Notes: generated by a model from the sequence alone, not told the origin. A stretch of 64,000 nt of DNA from Anaerolineales bacterium (GCA_015075185.1 JABTUW010000006.1:434001-498000), one strand, 5' to 3'; shown: positions 23,697-31,569, numbered from the stretch's first letter. Numbers and translations: made by a program.

Positions 23697-25109
23697 CTAA
23701 CTCTTTTCCTCAACAGTGATGTCCGTAATTTTGTCGCCAGGAGGAGCATCGGGGGTGGTTTGCGGGTCGCGCGGGGTAATGGCCTCAACTACGTCCATCC
23801 CCTCGATGACACGGCCAATAATGGTAAAGCCCGAGTTCAATTGCGGAACGGCATCGTAGGTAATGAAGAACTGGCTGCCGTTGGTGTTGGGGCCGCTGTT
23901 GGCCAGCGAGACGACTCCCGGCCCGTCAAATGTACGGGAGGAAGCGATCTCGTCGTTGCAGCGGTAGCCGGGAAAGCCAATGCCGAGGCCGGTCGGGTCG
24001 CCGCCCTGGGCCACAAAGCCCGGCAGAACGCGATGGAAGGTGACGCCTTTGTACCAGCCTTTTTCGGCCAAAAAGGCGAAGCTGTTGGCATTCACCGGAG
24101 CGGTATCCGTGTAAAGTTCAATGACAACGTCACCTTTTTCGGTTTCGATGGTGGCCGTGTACTGTTTTTCGGGATCAAGGACCTGCTCCGGCTGGCTGTA
24201 CCAATTCTCACGCAGTTGCATGAGCTTGATAAAAGCATCCAGCCCTTCGTAGGATAGGCCAAAATTTTGGGCCGGATAATCTACCCCATTGACGACGAAG
24301 CTGGGTGTGCTGGTCAACTGAGATTGGACAGCAGCATCGTAATCCGCCTGAATTTTGTCGGCATAGGTATGCTTTTCCAGGTCTGACTTGAACTGGCCCA
24401 TATCGGCGACCCCGGCTTCTTCGGCGTAGCCAACGAGCACCTCTATCATCTCGGCTTCAGGCTTGGAAACCCACTGGTCCTGGCGCTCAAACAAAAGGTC
24501 GTGCATTTCCCAGAATTTACCCTGGGCGCCTGCCGCTTCGGCAGCTTCGGCAGTAATCATAGCTTTATCGTGAATGGTCAATAAGGGAAAATGGCGAAAA
24601 ACCAGGCGCAGGTCATCGCCGTAATCATCTTTGAGTTTCTCCGCCACGGGAGAAATACCGGCGCAGCCCGGTCATTGAAAGTCGCCGTATTCAATCAGGG
24701 TGACTGGCGCATTGTCCGGGCCTTTCGACCAATCCTGATCGGATACAGCGGCAATCAGGCTGTTACTGGGAATTTCGACTGCCTGGCAGATCACGTCTGA
24801 AGATGCTGCCGGGGCGGAGGTGTCGGTGGGAGTAGCCACCTCTGAGGGTGCGGCTACTTCGGTGGCTGCCTCAGTCGTTGTTGGCTTTTGTGCTTCCGGT
24901 TGTGTTGTGGCCTGGGCGGAAGCTTCTTCGGTTTGAGTTGGCCCGCACGATGCCTCCTCGCCACAGCTAGCGTCCTCGCTTGTAATGGCCGCTGCTTCGG
25001 TTTGGGTTGGAGCGGGCTGGGCCGCACCGCCGCAGGCAGCCAGAAGCAGCAAGCTCAGCAAGAGCAGGCTCATCAGCCAGGCTACCCGTGGCTGAAATTG
25101 TTTTAGCAT
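23697..25109 (-). CDS. Candidate selenoprotein: DsbA-like/cyclophilin fusion lipoprotein with in-frame TGA (UPGC)
   Basis: One frame of 470 codons is interrupted only by TGA at 24674-24672 (codon 146). Both sides stay in register and are plainly one protein. Residues 1-26 are a lipoprotein signal ('LLAAC', Cys 26). A Thr/Glu/Ala linker with two 'SCG' units runs to about 105. The DsbA-like domain reads 'VTLIEYGDFQ', the TGA, then 'PGCAGISPVAEKL', so the TGA replaces the first Cys of CxxC. It continues with 'LVFRHFPLLTIHDKA' and the cis-Pro loop 'TSTPSFVVNG'. From about 305 a cyclophilin domain follows ('VTFHRVLPGFVAQGGDPTG', 'NGSQFFIT'). Selenocysteine gives a U-x-x-C redox pair; the alternatives are a TGC-to-TGA mutation or a sequencing error. 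The protein should act outside the membrane in disulfide and prolyl-bond folding. Confidence 0.8.
24636..24655 (-). promoter_or_regulatory. SECIS-like hairpin downstream of the in-frame TGA
   Basis: On the minus strand TTTCTCC (24655-24649) pairs perfectly with GGAGAAA (24642-24636) around the loop CGTGGC. The loop starts 23 nt after the TGA and has G as its second base. Both agree with the general bacterial SECIS pattern: a short apical stem-loop inside the coding region about 16-37 nt after TGA, with a G at the loop start. The fold was read by eye. Confidence 0.6.
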
Positions 25110-25155
25110 GGTTCTCTTCCATTTGCGTAATGACTAGAATGGAATAACGACGGAT

Positions 25156-25184
25156 ATTTTACCATAAACCTGGGGAATGTCGAA
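25156..25184 (-). promoter_or_regulatory. Possible promoter for the DsbA-cyclophilin gene
   Basis: Minus strand: -10 TAAAAT (25161-25156) with an extended TGG. The -35 TTCGAC (25184-25179), 17 bp upstream, is a poor match. The expected start is about 40 bp before the ATG, which follows GGAAGAG. Confidence 0.4.
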
Positions 25185-25221
25185 GTGAAGGGTAGCTCGA
25201 CCTTTGAACGGAGAGCGGCAG

Positions 25222-26550
25222 TTATTCGTGCACCACCACCAGGGTACCCGGGTTGTTGGCACTGGCAACTACCTCAGTCTGGCCAGGAGGAAGGATCGGG
25301 TTGGCCCACTCAAATAGCTGCTTGGCCTGGCCGGTTTCCAAATTAACGCAGCCGTGACTCATGGGCTGGCCAAAGTTGCTATGCCAATAGGTGCCATGTA
25401 AAGCATAACCGGCATAGAAATACATCGTGTAAGGGACTTCGGGTAAATAATAGTTAGAGCCAACCATCAGGGTGGAGGTCAGTTTCCAGTAGATGTTGAA
25501 CTTGCCCAGCACGGTCGGGGTGTTGGGCAGCCCGGTTGAAACGGTGAATGACATCACCGGCACATCGCCTTCCCAGGCCGTCACCTTCTGGTTGGTCACG
25601 TCAACTTCGATCCACTTTTCGCCGGGATAGGCCGGCTGGTGCGCCAGCAAAGCGTGATCAATCGGCTGTTTTTCGGGGGGGAATGGTCCGACCGGCCCAA
25701 TGAGTTGAGAAGGATCAATTGGAACTTGTTTAGTTTCATTGTCGAATGAGTGGGCCAGATCTGCGGAAAGCGGAACTGCGGTTGAAGGGAGGGATGAGTC
25801 AGCTATGGTGGGTGGTTGGTAAATGTGGGGGGGTGGTTCCGGCAGAACAACGGTATCTGTAGCCGAGGTCAAACTTTTGCTGCCGGTTTTTGGCGTTGTC
25901 ACGACTACCGGGTCGGCTGCTACGGCTGCCTCAACCTGGGTGCTTGCCGTTTGCACGGGGGCAGCGATTGGCGCATCGGCTGAGGTGGATGAGGGCATGG
26001 CCGGCATCCAGGCGGCCAGGGTTTCCGGCGGCACAAACAGGAGCGCGCCCAGGCCAATGGCCATCAGGCCGAGCGCCCCGGTAATCAAAAAGATACCCAG
26101 GAAGGGATTGATGGTGCGGCGGGCACGGTGAGCCAAAGCGCCCTTTTTGGCCTTTTCCTGGACCTCTTCAGAAAGCAAGAGTGAGCGGATGGACTCTTCG
26201 CCGCTATCTTCGCTTGAAGTGGTTGCCGACTGGTCGGAAGTTGGCGTAGTGTGGTCGGTGGGAGGGTCGGACTGCTCTGGCGGCAATCCCAGGCGCACCC
26301 TGGCCCAGCGAATCCCGGCTTTGGCCCGTTCATTGCTCGGATCGAGGGCCAACACCCGGTTAAGCAGGCGAATAGTATCTTGCGGGGAGGGCAAGACAAA
26401 AGCTAACCAGAGCATCGCGGGAATGTTGTTGGGGTCTTGCCTGAGCACGGCGATGAGGTGACTTCTGGCCTCGTTTTCTCGGCCAGTACGGGCTGCTTCA
26501 ATACCCAGGCGCAAATTGTCATTAATGGTCGCTGGTTGTTGGTTGCTCAT
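25222..26550 (-). CDS. L,D-transpeptidase (YkuD family) with N-terminal TPR-like region
   Basis: Cell-wall enzyme that cross-links or attaches to peptidoglycan stem peptides. The N-terminal 90 residues look like tetratricopeptide repeats ('EAARTGRENEARSHLIAVL', 'RVLALDPSNERAKAGIRWA'). A single membrane span lies near residue 150 ('FLITGALGLMAIGLGALLF'), followed by a long Thr/Pro/Ala-rich linker. The C-terminal catalytic domain begins 'KWIEVDVTNQKVTAWEGD' and ends in 'MSHGCVNL' with the nucleophile near C401. The catalytic part should be outside and the TPR part inside. It has its own consensus promoter and stands alone upstream of the DsbA-cyclophilin gene. Confidence 0.93.
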   Translation of the reverse strand: MSNQQPATINDNLRLGIEAARTGRENEARSHLIAVLRQDPNNIPAMLWLAFVLPSPQDTIRLLNRVLALDPSNERAKAGIRWARVRLGLPPEQSDPPTDHTTPTSDQSATTSSEDSGEESIRSLLLSEEVQEKAKKGALAHRARRTINPFLGIFLITGALGLMAIGLGALLFVPPETLAAWMPAMPSSTSADAPIAAPVQTASTQVEAAVAADPVVVTTPKTGSKSLTSATDTVVLPEPPPHIYQPPTIADSSLPSTAVPLSADLAHSFDNETKQVPIDPSQLIGPVGPFPPEKQPIDHALLAHQPAYPGEKWIEVDVTNQKVTAWEGDVPVMSFTVSTGLPNTPTVLGKFNIYWKLTSTLMVGSNYYLPEVPYTMYFYAGYALHGTYWHSNFGQPMSHGCVNLETGQAKQLFEWANPILPPGQTEVVASANNPGTLVVVHE

Positions 26551-26580
26551 ATGCTTGTTCTTGTCCCAAAAAGTGTTACT

Positions 26581-26609
26581 AGTTTAGCATAGCTTATGTC
26601 AGATTGCAA
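26581..26609 (-). promoter_or_regulatory. Promoter for the L,D-transpeptidase gene
   Basis: Minus strand: -35 TTGCAA (26609-26604), 17-bp spacer, -10 TAAACT (26586-26581) with an extended TGC. The start codon is about 30 bp downstream of the -10. Confidence 0.7.
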
Positions 26610-26665
26610 TCCATTTATCTAAGGTTAGGGGATTAGCTTCGCTGAAAGAGGATTCTATGGTAAAA

Positions 26666-26724
26666 TGACCACCGACCGCCGACCGCTGACCGCCAATAAA
26701 AGAAATGGCGGCGGTCGGTGGTCA
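26666..26724. repeat. Inverted repeat, GACCGCC family, copy 1
   Basis: TGACCACCGACCGCC (26666-26680) and its exact reverse complement (26710-26724) flank a 29-bp centre. It ends 12 bp before the trmD ATG, so it occupies the trmD leader. A related element with GACCGCCGA ends lies at 29904-29973. Confidence 0.88.
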
Positions 26725-26736
26725 GTGATCGTTTTG

Positions 26737-27522
26737 ATGCGATTTGATATTTTGACCCTTTTTCCCGAAATGTTTACGGGCGTTTTTGACGCCACAATTA
26801 TTGGTCGCGCCCGTGAGATGGGGCACGTTGAAATTGTGCTGCACAACATCCGTGACTACGCCCCCGGCAAACATCATGTGACCGACGATACTCCTTACGG
26901 CGGGGGAGGGGGCATGGTTATGAAGCCGGAACCGATTTTTAATGCGGTCGAGGCCATCCTGGAGCTTGAGATTCCCAACGACGGCTATCAGCCGCTGGTG
27001 CAGCAAGGCTATCCGCCCATCATCCTGTTGACGCCTCAGGGCCGCCTGCTCAAGCAGGCTGTCGCCCGCGAGTTGATGGCCCACGAACGGATGCTGCTGC
27101 TGTGCGGCCGCTATGAGGGCGTGGACGAGCGGGTGCGCCAATACCTGGCCACCGACGAACTCTCTATCGGCGATTATGTTCTCTCCGGCGGCGAAATCGC
27201 GGCAATGGTATTGGTAGATGTGCTGACTCGCCTCATTCCCGGCGTGCTGGGCGATCCCGCGGCCACGGCCAATGACTCTCACTCCGCCGGCCTGCTGGAA
27301 TATCCCCACTACACCCGCCCCGCCGAATATCGCGGCCATGCCATCCCCGACATTCTCCTCTCCGGTCATCACGCCAAACTGCAAACCTGGCGGCGGCAGC
27401 AATCGCTGGCCCGCACCCTGGCTCGCCGCCCGGATTTACTGGCCGAAGCGGAGCTGAGTGAGGCGGATCGAAAGTATCTGGCTGCGCTTGGTTCACTCTC
27501 GGAAGATACAACTACCCCGTAG
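26737..27522 (+). CDS. trmD: tRNA (guanine-N1-)-methyltransferase
   Basis: Methylates G37 next to the anticodon of certain tRNAs with S-adenosylmethionine, preventing frameshifts. The start is the ATG at 26737; the 24 codons upstream in the same frame lie in a GACCGCC palindrome and are not coding. Motifs are 'FDILTLFPEMF' at the N-terminus, 'DDTPYGGGGGMVMKPEP', 'LLCGRYEGVDERV' and 'SIGDYVLSGGE', which form the trefoil-knot cofactor site. Length is 261 residues. It precedes rplS, as in many bacteria; rpsP and rimM are not adjacent. Confidence 0.95.
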   Translation: MRFDILTLFPEMFTGVFDATIIGRAREMGHVEIVLHNIRDYAPGKHHVTDDTPYGGGGGMVMKPEPIFNAVEAILELEIPNDGYQPLVQQGYPPIILLTPQGRLLKQAVARELMAHERMLLLCGRYEGVDERVRQYLATDELSIGDYVLSGGEIAAMVLVDVLTRLIPGVLGDPAATANDSHSAGLLEYPHYTRPAEYRGHAIPDILLSGHHAKLQTWRRQQSLARTLARRPDLLAEAELSEADRKYLAALGSLSEDTTTP

Positions 27523-27599
27523 TATGTAGAATTTACATACCAGATATTATGTACGAAGTTCTGTCCTATACTTGCATCTAGCGAAATTTCTCCCTCAAT

Positions 27600-27629
27600 T
27601 TGCTCTACTCCCTTAACTTATGCTATAAT
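27600..27629 (+). promoter_or_regulatory. Promoter upstream of rplS
   Basis: -35 TTGCTC (27600-27605), 18-bp spacer, perfect -10 TATAAT (27624-27629) with an extended TGC. Transcription should start near 27636, just before the leader hairpin at 27638-27660. Confidence 0.82.
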
Positions 27630-27637
27630 CCTCTTTC

Positions 27638-27667
27638 GTGACTGGCGACAACGCCAGCACTTTTTTT
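27638..27667 (+). terminator. Leader terminator (possible attenuator) upstream of rplS
   Basis: GTG-A-CTGGCG (27638-27647) pairs with CGCCAG-CAC (27652-27660), leaving one bulged A, around ACAA and followed by seven T. It looks like an intrinsic terminator only a few bases into the transcript from the TATAAT at 27624 and about 145 bp before rplS. Confidence 0.7.
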
Positions 27668-27714
27668 GTGGAATAAACATTTTTTCTGACAAAGTAGAGG
27701 GCTGCTCATAAAGT

Positions 27715-27773
27715 GTAAAACGTAATGCGTAATGACTGACCTGCAAATTAGATATTACGTTTAACGTTTTACG
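27715..27773. repeat. Inverted repeat, AAAACGTAAT family
   Basis: GTAAAACGTAATGCGTAAT (27715-27733) and ATTACGTTTAACGTTTTAC (27754-27772) are imperfect reverse complements. The element lies between the leader terminator and rplS. Confidence 0.75.
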
Positions 27774-27812
27774 GGTGAGCGCTTTTTCAAAGTTAATAAC
27801 GAGGTACAGACA

Positions 27813-28184
27813 ATGGCCCACGCAGTTGATTTAATCCAGGCAATCGAATACCAGGCAACACAGCAGATCAAAGATGAACGGCCGGAATTGCGCCCTGGTG
27901 ACACGGTCAACGTTCACGTCCGCATCGTCGAAGGTAACCGCGAGCGCATCCAGGTGTTTCAAGGGATCGTGGTGGCTATCCGGGGCGGCGGGATGAACAA
28001 ATTCTTCACGGTGCGGCGGATCGCCGCGCACGGGATTGGGGTGGAACGCACCTTTCTCTACTACTCACCGCGTATTGAAAAAATCGAGGTGCTGCGCCAC
28101 GCTAAAGTCCGCCGGGCCAAGCTTTATTATCTGCGCTCCCTCAGCGGCAAGTCGGCTCGCTTGAAGGAAAAACGCCTTCCTTAA
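27813..28184 (+). CDS. rplS: Ribosomal protein L19
   Basis: L19 of the large ribosomal subunit, at the interface with the small subunit. Visible family features are 'LRPGDTVNVHVRIVEGNRERIQ' in family form, 'FQGIVVAIRGGGMNKFFTVRRI', 'GIGVERTFLYYSPRIEKIEV' and the basic C-terminal 'RHAKVRRAKLYYLRSLSGK'. Length is 123 residues. The ATG at 27813 follows ACGAGG. It lies between trmD and rnhB. The promoter, the leader terminator and the repeat upstream suggest separate control from trmD. Confidence 0.96.
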   Translation: MAHAVDLIQAIEYQATQQIKDERPELRPGDTVNVHVRIVEGNRERIQVFQGIVVAIRGGGMNKFFTVRRIAAHGIGVERTFLYYSPRIEKIEVLRHAKVRRAKLYYLRSLSGKSARLKEKRLP

Positions 28185-28187
28185 AGA

Positions 28188-28281
28188 AAGAAATAGAAGA
28201 TAGAGGATAGCAGGTGGAAGATAGAAATATGACCTTCGACCTTCGATCTGCTATTTTCTGTCCTCCATCCTCTGCTCTTCC
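28188..28281. repeat. Degenerate inverted repeat at the rnhB start
   Basis: Purine-rich AGAAGATAGAGGATAGCAG-type sequence on the left is answered by CTGCTATTTTCTGTCC-type sequence on the right. ATAGCAG (28207-28213) and CTGCTAT (28248-28254) match exactly, and GACCTTCGACCTTCGA lies in the centre. It appears to have entered the 5' end of rnhB, so the first 15-20 codons of that gene may be repeat-derived. Confidence 0.45.
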
Positions 28282-28915
28282 CAATTTAGACAAAGAAATA
28301 GCCCTGCGCGAGCAGGGTTTTCGTTTTATCGCCGGGTTGGATGAGGTGGGGCGAGGCGCCTGGGCCGGGCCGGTTGTGGCCGCTGCCGTCATGCTGCCGC
28401 TCGACCGGCCTGATCTGGCTGTCGTCCTGACCGGGTTGGACGACTCTAAAAAGCTGCGGCCCAATCAGCGCGAACGCTTCTTTGAGTTGGTCCACGAGGT
28501 GGCCCTGGCCGTTGGCGTGGGACTGGTTTCGGCAGAGCGGGTGGACAAGTTGAACGTGCTCGAAGCGACGCGTCAGGCCATGCAGCAAGCCCTCAGCACG
28601 CTAAAAGTGCTGCCGGATTACCTTCTGCTGGATCATGTCCGTTTGCCCGCCGTTGCCCTGCCCCAGGATGCCTTCCCCAAAGCTGATCGTCTTTCTCTCA
28701 CCGTAGCCGCTGCTTCCGTAGTGGCCAAGGTCACGCGGGATCGCTTGATGGTTCAGTACAACGGCGAGTACCCTGGCTACGCCTTTGACCGGCACAAAGG
28801 GTACGGCACTGCCGCTCACCAAGTGGCATTGGCTGAACTTGGCCCCTGCCCCCTCCATCGAATGAGCTATAGACCCGTAGCTGCCTGCCATCAATTAATT
28901 CCGTGCCCTGGTTGA
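28229..28915 (+). CDS. rnhB: Ribonuclease HII
   Basis: Cleaves RNA in RNA-DNA hybrids and at single ribonucleotides in DNA. The catalytic acids are in 'AGLDEVGRGAWAGPVVAAAV' (D and E of the 'DExGRG' motif), 'GLDDSKKL', 'YLLLDHVRLP' and 'SVVAKVTRDRLM'. I start at the ATG at 28229, preceded by GGTGGAAG, giving 228 residues. The conserved domain begins about 28 residues in, and the lead-in overlaps a repeat, so a later start cannot be excluded. It follows rplS, the usual order, and its 3' end overlaps the convergent EamA gene by 21 bp. Confidence 0.94.
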   Translation: MTFDLRSAIFCPPSSALPNLDKEIALREQGFRFIAGLDEVGRGAWAGPVVAAAVMLPLDRPDLAVVLTGLDDSKKLRPNQRERFFELVHEVALAVGVGLVSAERVDKLNVLEATRQAMQQALSTLKVLPDYLLLDHVRLPAVALPQDAFPKADRLSLTVAAASVVAKVTRDRLMVQYNGEYPGYAFDRHKGYGTAAHQVALAELGPCPLHRMSYRPVAACHQLIPCPG

Positions 28916-29839
28916 CCAAAACTGCACAGAGGGTTGGGCTGCCGGTTGATCCTGCGCCTTATTTGACGATTCACCGGCCATAACCAGGTAAACCCCGGCG
29001 ATAATTAACCCGCTTCCGACAAAAAACGAGAGGGTCAGCGCCTCGCCCAAAAGCAGCCAGCCCAAAAAACTACCCACTAGCGGCTGCAAGAAGAAGAACA
29101 GCCCCACCTGGTGCGCCGACATCAGGGACAGGCCCTTGTTCCAGCAAAAAGCGGCCACGGCGGTCGAGATGACGCCCAGGTAAAGCACGCTGAGCAGCAC
29201 CGGCCAGGTTAACAAGACCTCACTGGACCACAGACCGCGCTCCAGGAGCGTACAGGGCAGGGTCAGCAGGGTCGCTACCCAGATGCCCCAGGTGGTGATT
29301 TGCAGCGAAGTGTAGCGGCTTGATGCTTTTCGGGCCAAAACCGAGTAATATCCCCAAAATACGGCGGCCAGCAGCAGGGCCAGATTCCCCAGCCACTGGC
29401 TCTCCCCTGCGCCGCTTTCGGCGGGCAGTCCCATTACCACCAAAACCCCGGCGCAGGCGAGTCCCATGGCCACTTTTTGCCTGAAGGACATGGCTTCTTT
29501 CAAAAGCAGGATGGCAAACAGAGATAAAAAGAGGGGTGACAGCGTGGTGATGACCGCTCCCATATGCGCCGAGGAGAGTTTTGTACCGACAAACTGGGCG
29601 CTGATGGACAAAAAGTAACCAATTCCGCCAATTTGAAACAACAGGCCGCGATCCTGGCGCGGCAGCAGCGGTCCTTGCTGCCGCCAACTGAGCCAGCCCA
29701 GCACCAGCGAAGCGATCAGAAAGCGTAGAAAGAGCAGGGTCAGCGGTGGCACAAAATCCAGCGCGTACTTGCTGACCACGTACATGCCGCCCCAAATACA
29801 AGCGGCCAGAGATAGATACAAAGCGCCTCGGAAAAACAT
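28895..29839 (-). CDS. EamA-family (DMT superfamily) transporter
   Basis: Inner-membrane protein with ten predicted spans in two EamA repeats. The first repeat starts 'AACIWGGMYVVSKYALDFV' and includes 'PLTLLFLRFLIASLVLGWLS'; the second includes 'SVLYLGVISTAVAAFCWNKGL' and 'FFLQPLVGSFLGWLLLGE', both typical of the family. Length is 314 residues. Members export amino acids and other metabolites; the substrate here is unknown. It starts at the ATG at 29839 after AGGAGG. The AraC-type regulator gene upstream on the same strand may control it. Confidence 0.9.
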   Translation of the reverse strand: MFFRGALYLSLAACIWGGMYVVSKYALDFVPPLTLLFLRFLIASLVLGWLSWRQQGPLLPRQDRGLLFQIGGIGYFLSISAQFVGTKLSSAHMGAVITTLSPLFLSLFAILLLKEAMSFRQKVAMGLACAGVLVVMGLPAESGAGESQWLGNLALLLAAVFWGYYSVLARKASSRYTSLQITTWGIWVATLLTLPCTLLERGLWSSEVLLTWPVLLSVLYLGVISTAVAAFCWNKGLSLMSAHQVGLFFFLQPLVGSFLGWLLLGEALTLSFFVGSGLIIAGVYLVMAGESSNKAQDQPAAQPSVQFWSTRARN

Positions 29840-29903
29840 TTCGAAAAGAACCTCCTAAAGCCAACCCTCTGGTACATCACAGCGTAAATAGGACAACAGC
29901 CCA

Positions 29904-29973
29904 GACCGCCGATGGACGACCACTGATATAATACCCTTGTGGTACCGCCGTCTGCCGTCAGCGGTCGGCGGTC
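29904..29973. repeat. Inverted repeat, GACCGCC family, copy 2
   Basis: GACCGCCGA (29904-29912) and TCGGCGGTC (29965-29973) flank a centre with further GCCGTC/GACGGC units. It is related to the element upstream of trmD. It sits between the AraC regulator and the EamA transporter. Confidence 0.75.
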
Positions 29974-30014
29974 AAAAACTTAAGTCAATTCTAGCGGAAA
30001 TTCAACGGGTATGC

Positions 30015-30761
30015 TTAACCCATCTTCGGCCAGGCCTTGACCGATTTTCGGGCTTTGCGGCGATATTCCGCCGGAGACACCTGCTCGGATGCGCGGAACA
30101 GGCGGGTCAGCGAGGCGTGATGCTCATAGCCCACCTGCTGGGCGATATGCAAAATTGGCAGGTCTGTTTCCGCTAACAAATTTTTGGCCTCCTCGAGGCG
30201 GAGTTTTTGGAGGTAGGCGCTGGGGGTCAGGCCGGTGGTCTTTTTGAACCACTCGCTGTAGTAGGTGGGGTTGTAGCCCTCCAGAGCGGCCAGCGCCGCA
30301 AGCTGGATGTTTTCCATATAATGCTCATGCAGGTACTGGATAGACTGAGGCGCGGCGGCCTGCAGCAAGAGACGATAGGCGTAATGAAACAGATCGGTGA
30401 CAGCTTGCTGCGTCGCCGGTTTGTCGCTCACCTCGCTCAATAGCAAAAAGCGAAGCGCCTGCCAGCGCTCATCCATACTGCGGCGCAGACCTCCTTCCAA
30501 CCAGCGCATCTCTTCGCCGGGGCAGAGAGAGCCCGGCACATCCAATACCAGCACTTGATTGCGCTCGTGGCCATAAAAAGTGTGCTGGCAGTGGGGTGGC
30601 AAAAACAGGAGGGATTGTTCTGTCAGTTGGTAGGGCCGCTCCGTACTAATCGAGATAGCGCCTTGCAGCGGCAAAATCAGTTGGGCGTGGGCGTGGGTAT
30701 GGGTGTAAGCAATCTCAGAATAACTGCGGCGTTCGGCTAAAATATTTCTCAGTTGGCTCAT
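30015..30761 (-). CDS. AraC-family transcriptional regulator
   Basis: N-terminal cupin-like sensor domain ('THTHAHAQLILPLQGAIS', 'LLFLPPHCQHTFYG') with several His that could bind a ligand or metal, and a C-terminal double helix-turn-helix. The DNA-binding part has 'LAALEGYNPTYYSEWFKKTTG', 'YLQKLRLEEAKNLL' and 'IAQQVGYEHHASLTRLFR', classical AraC features. I start at the ATG at 30761, four bases after the J-domain stop codon, giving 248 residues. The longer upstream frame overlaps that gene and is not used. It precedes the EamA exporter, a pairing often seen for metabolite-responsive control. Confidence 0.9.
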   Translation of the reverse strand: MSQLRNILAERRSYSEIAYTHTHAHAQLILPLQGAISISTERPYQLTEQSLLFLPPHCQHTFYGHERNQVLVLDVPGSLCPGEEMRWLEGGLRRSMDERWQALRFLLLSEVSDKPATQQAVTDLFHYAYRLLLQAAAPQSIQYLHEHYMENIQLAALAALEGYNPTYYSEWFKKTTGLTPSAYLQKLRLEEAKNLLAETDLPILHIAQQVGYEHHASLTRLFRASEQVSPAEYRRKARKSVKAWPKMG

Positions 30762-30765
30762 GGGT

Positions 30766-31569
30766 CTATCTCTTGAGGGGAATAAAGCCCTGCTCCGGCC
30801 CCAGTTGGTCGAACTGGGCTTTGAGCATGTCTCGCTCGACGGTTTTGCGGGCGACTTTTCGTTCCATCTCGGCGGCCAATTCACCCAGCAAATCGCGGCC
30901 CCGGCGGCGGGCCAGTTTGACCTCCAGGCTCAACTGGACACTGGGACGGTGGGGAATTTGGCGCAGCTCCCGCTCGATCTCGCGCAGCCGGCGCTGGCAG
31001 CGCTCCAGTTCGGCCTGTAACGCTTCAACTGAAATCTCGAACGTTGAATGTTCAACCTCCAAACTTTGGGCCAGTGCAGCAAGTTCGGCCAGGCTGCGAG
31101 CGGCATAGGCGGCGTTGATCGCCGCCATTTTTTCGGTGCGCCGAGCGCGGTCGAGTTCATCCGCGCCCAAATCGGGGTGGAAGCGGCGAGCCAATTGGCG
31201 GTACAAGCGCCGGATTTCGGCCTCGTCGGTGGGACTGGGCGGTTGGGGCGGCGGGGTGGGGGCAAAATCGGCAGGCCGCTGCCAGGCGCGGCGATATTGA
31301 ACATCCACCGAGGCATAATCCTGGCCCTGCTGCTTTTGCCGGATAAGGTGCAGCCGCTCCATGTAACGCTCGATTTCCGCTTCCAGCGCCTCCAGTAGGT
31401 CGTACAAATAGCCAACGCGGGCCTCAAAGGCAAATTCAAAGGCATTGACCTCGGCCAGCCGGTCGGCCAGTTCCGCCTCTTTTTCGATCAGCTCCGTTTT
31501 GGCCTGCTCGACGGCGGCGCGGAGGCGGTTTAATTTTTCAGAGGTAGTTTCTGCGTGTGAATGGGCCAT
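30766..31569 (-). CDS. J-domain protein with flanking coiled coils
   Basis: The centre (about residues 111-165) is a J domain: 'IRRLYRQLARRFHPDLG' contains the HPD motif that stimulates DnaK ATPase. Residues 1-80 and 170-250 are long charged helices, likely coiled coils ('EKEAELADRLAEVNAFEF', 'LEVKLARRRGRDLLGEL'). There is no Gly/Phe-rich region and no Cys-rich domain, so this is a class C co-chaperone, not DnaJ. Length is 267 residues. It is followed after 4 bp by the AraC regulator. The client is unknown. Confidence 0.88.
   Translation of the reverse strand: MAHSHAETTSEKLNRLRAAVEQAKTELIEKEAELADRLAEVNAFEFAFEARVGYLYDLLEALEAEIERYMERLHLIRQKQQGQDYASVDVQYRRAWQRPADFAPTPPPQPPSPTDEAEIRRLYRQLARRFHPDLGADELDRARRTEKMAAINAAYAARSLAELAALAQSLEVEHSTFEISVEALQAELERCQRRLREIERELRQIPHRPSVQLSLEVKLARRRGRDLLGELAAEMERKVARKTVERDMLKAQFDQLGPEQGFIPLKR

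Noticed and set aside
24672..25109. Reading the DsbA-cyclophilin gene as two genes (a 145-codon lipoprotein and a 316-codon protein starting at a GTG)
   Set aside because: The two parts are in the same frame, the break falls inside one DsbA-like domain, and the second part has no ribosome binding site or signal peptide, so a single protein read through TGA fits better.
29931..29936. Plus-strand TATAAT between the AraC and EamA genes
   Set aside because: No plus-strand gene follows; it lies in the centre of a GACCGCC repeat and both neighbours are on the minus strand.
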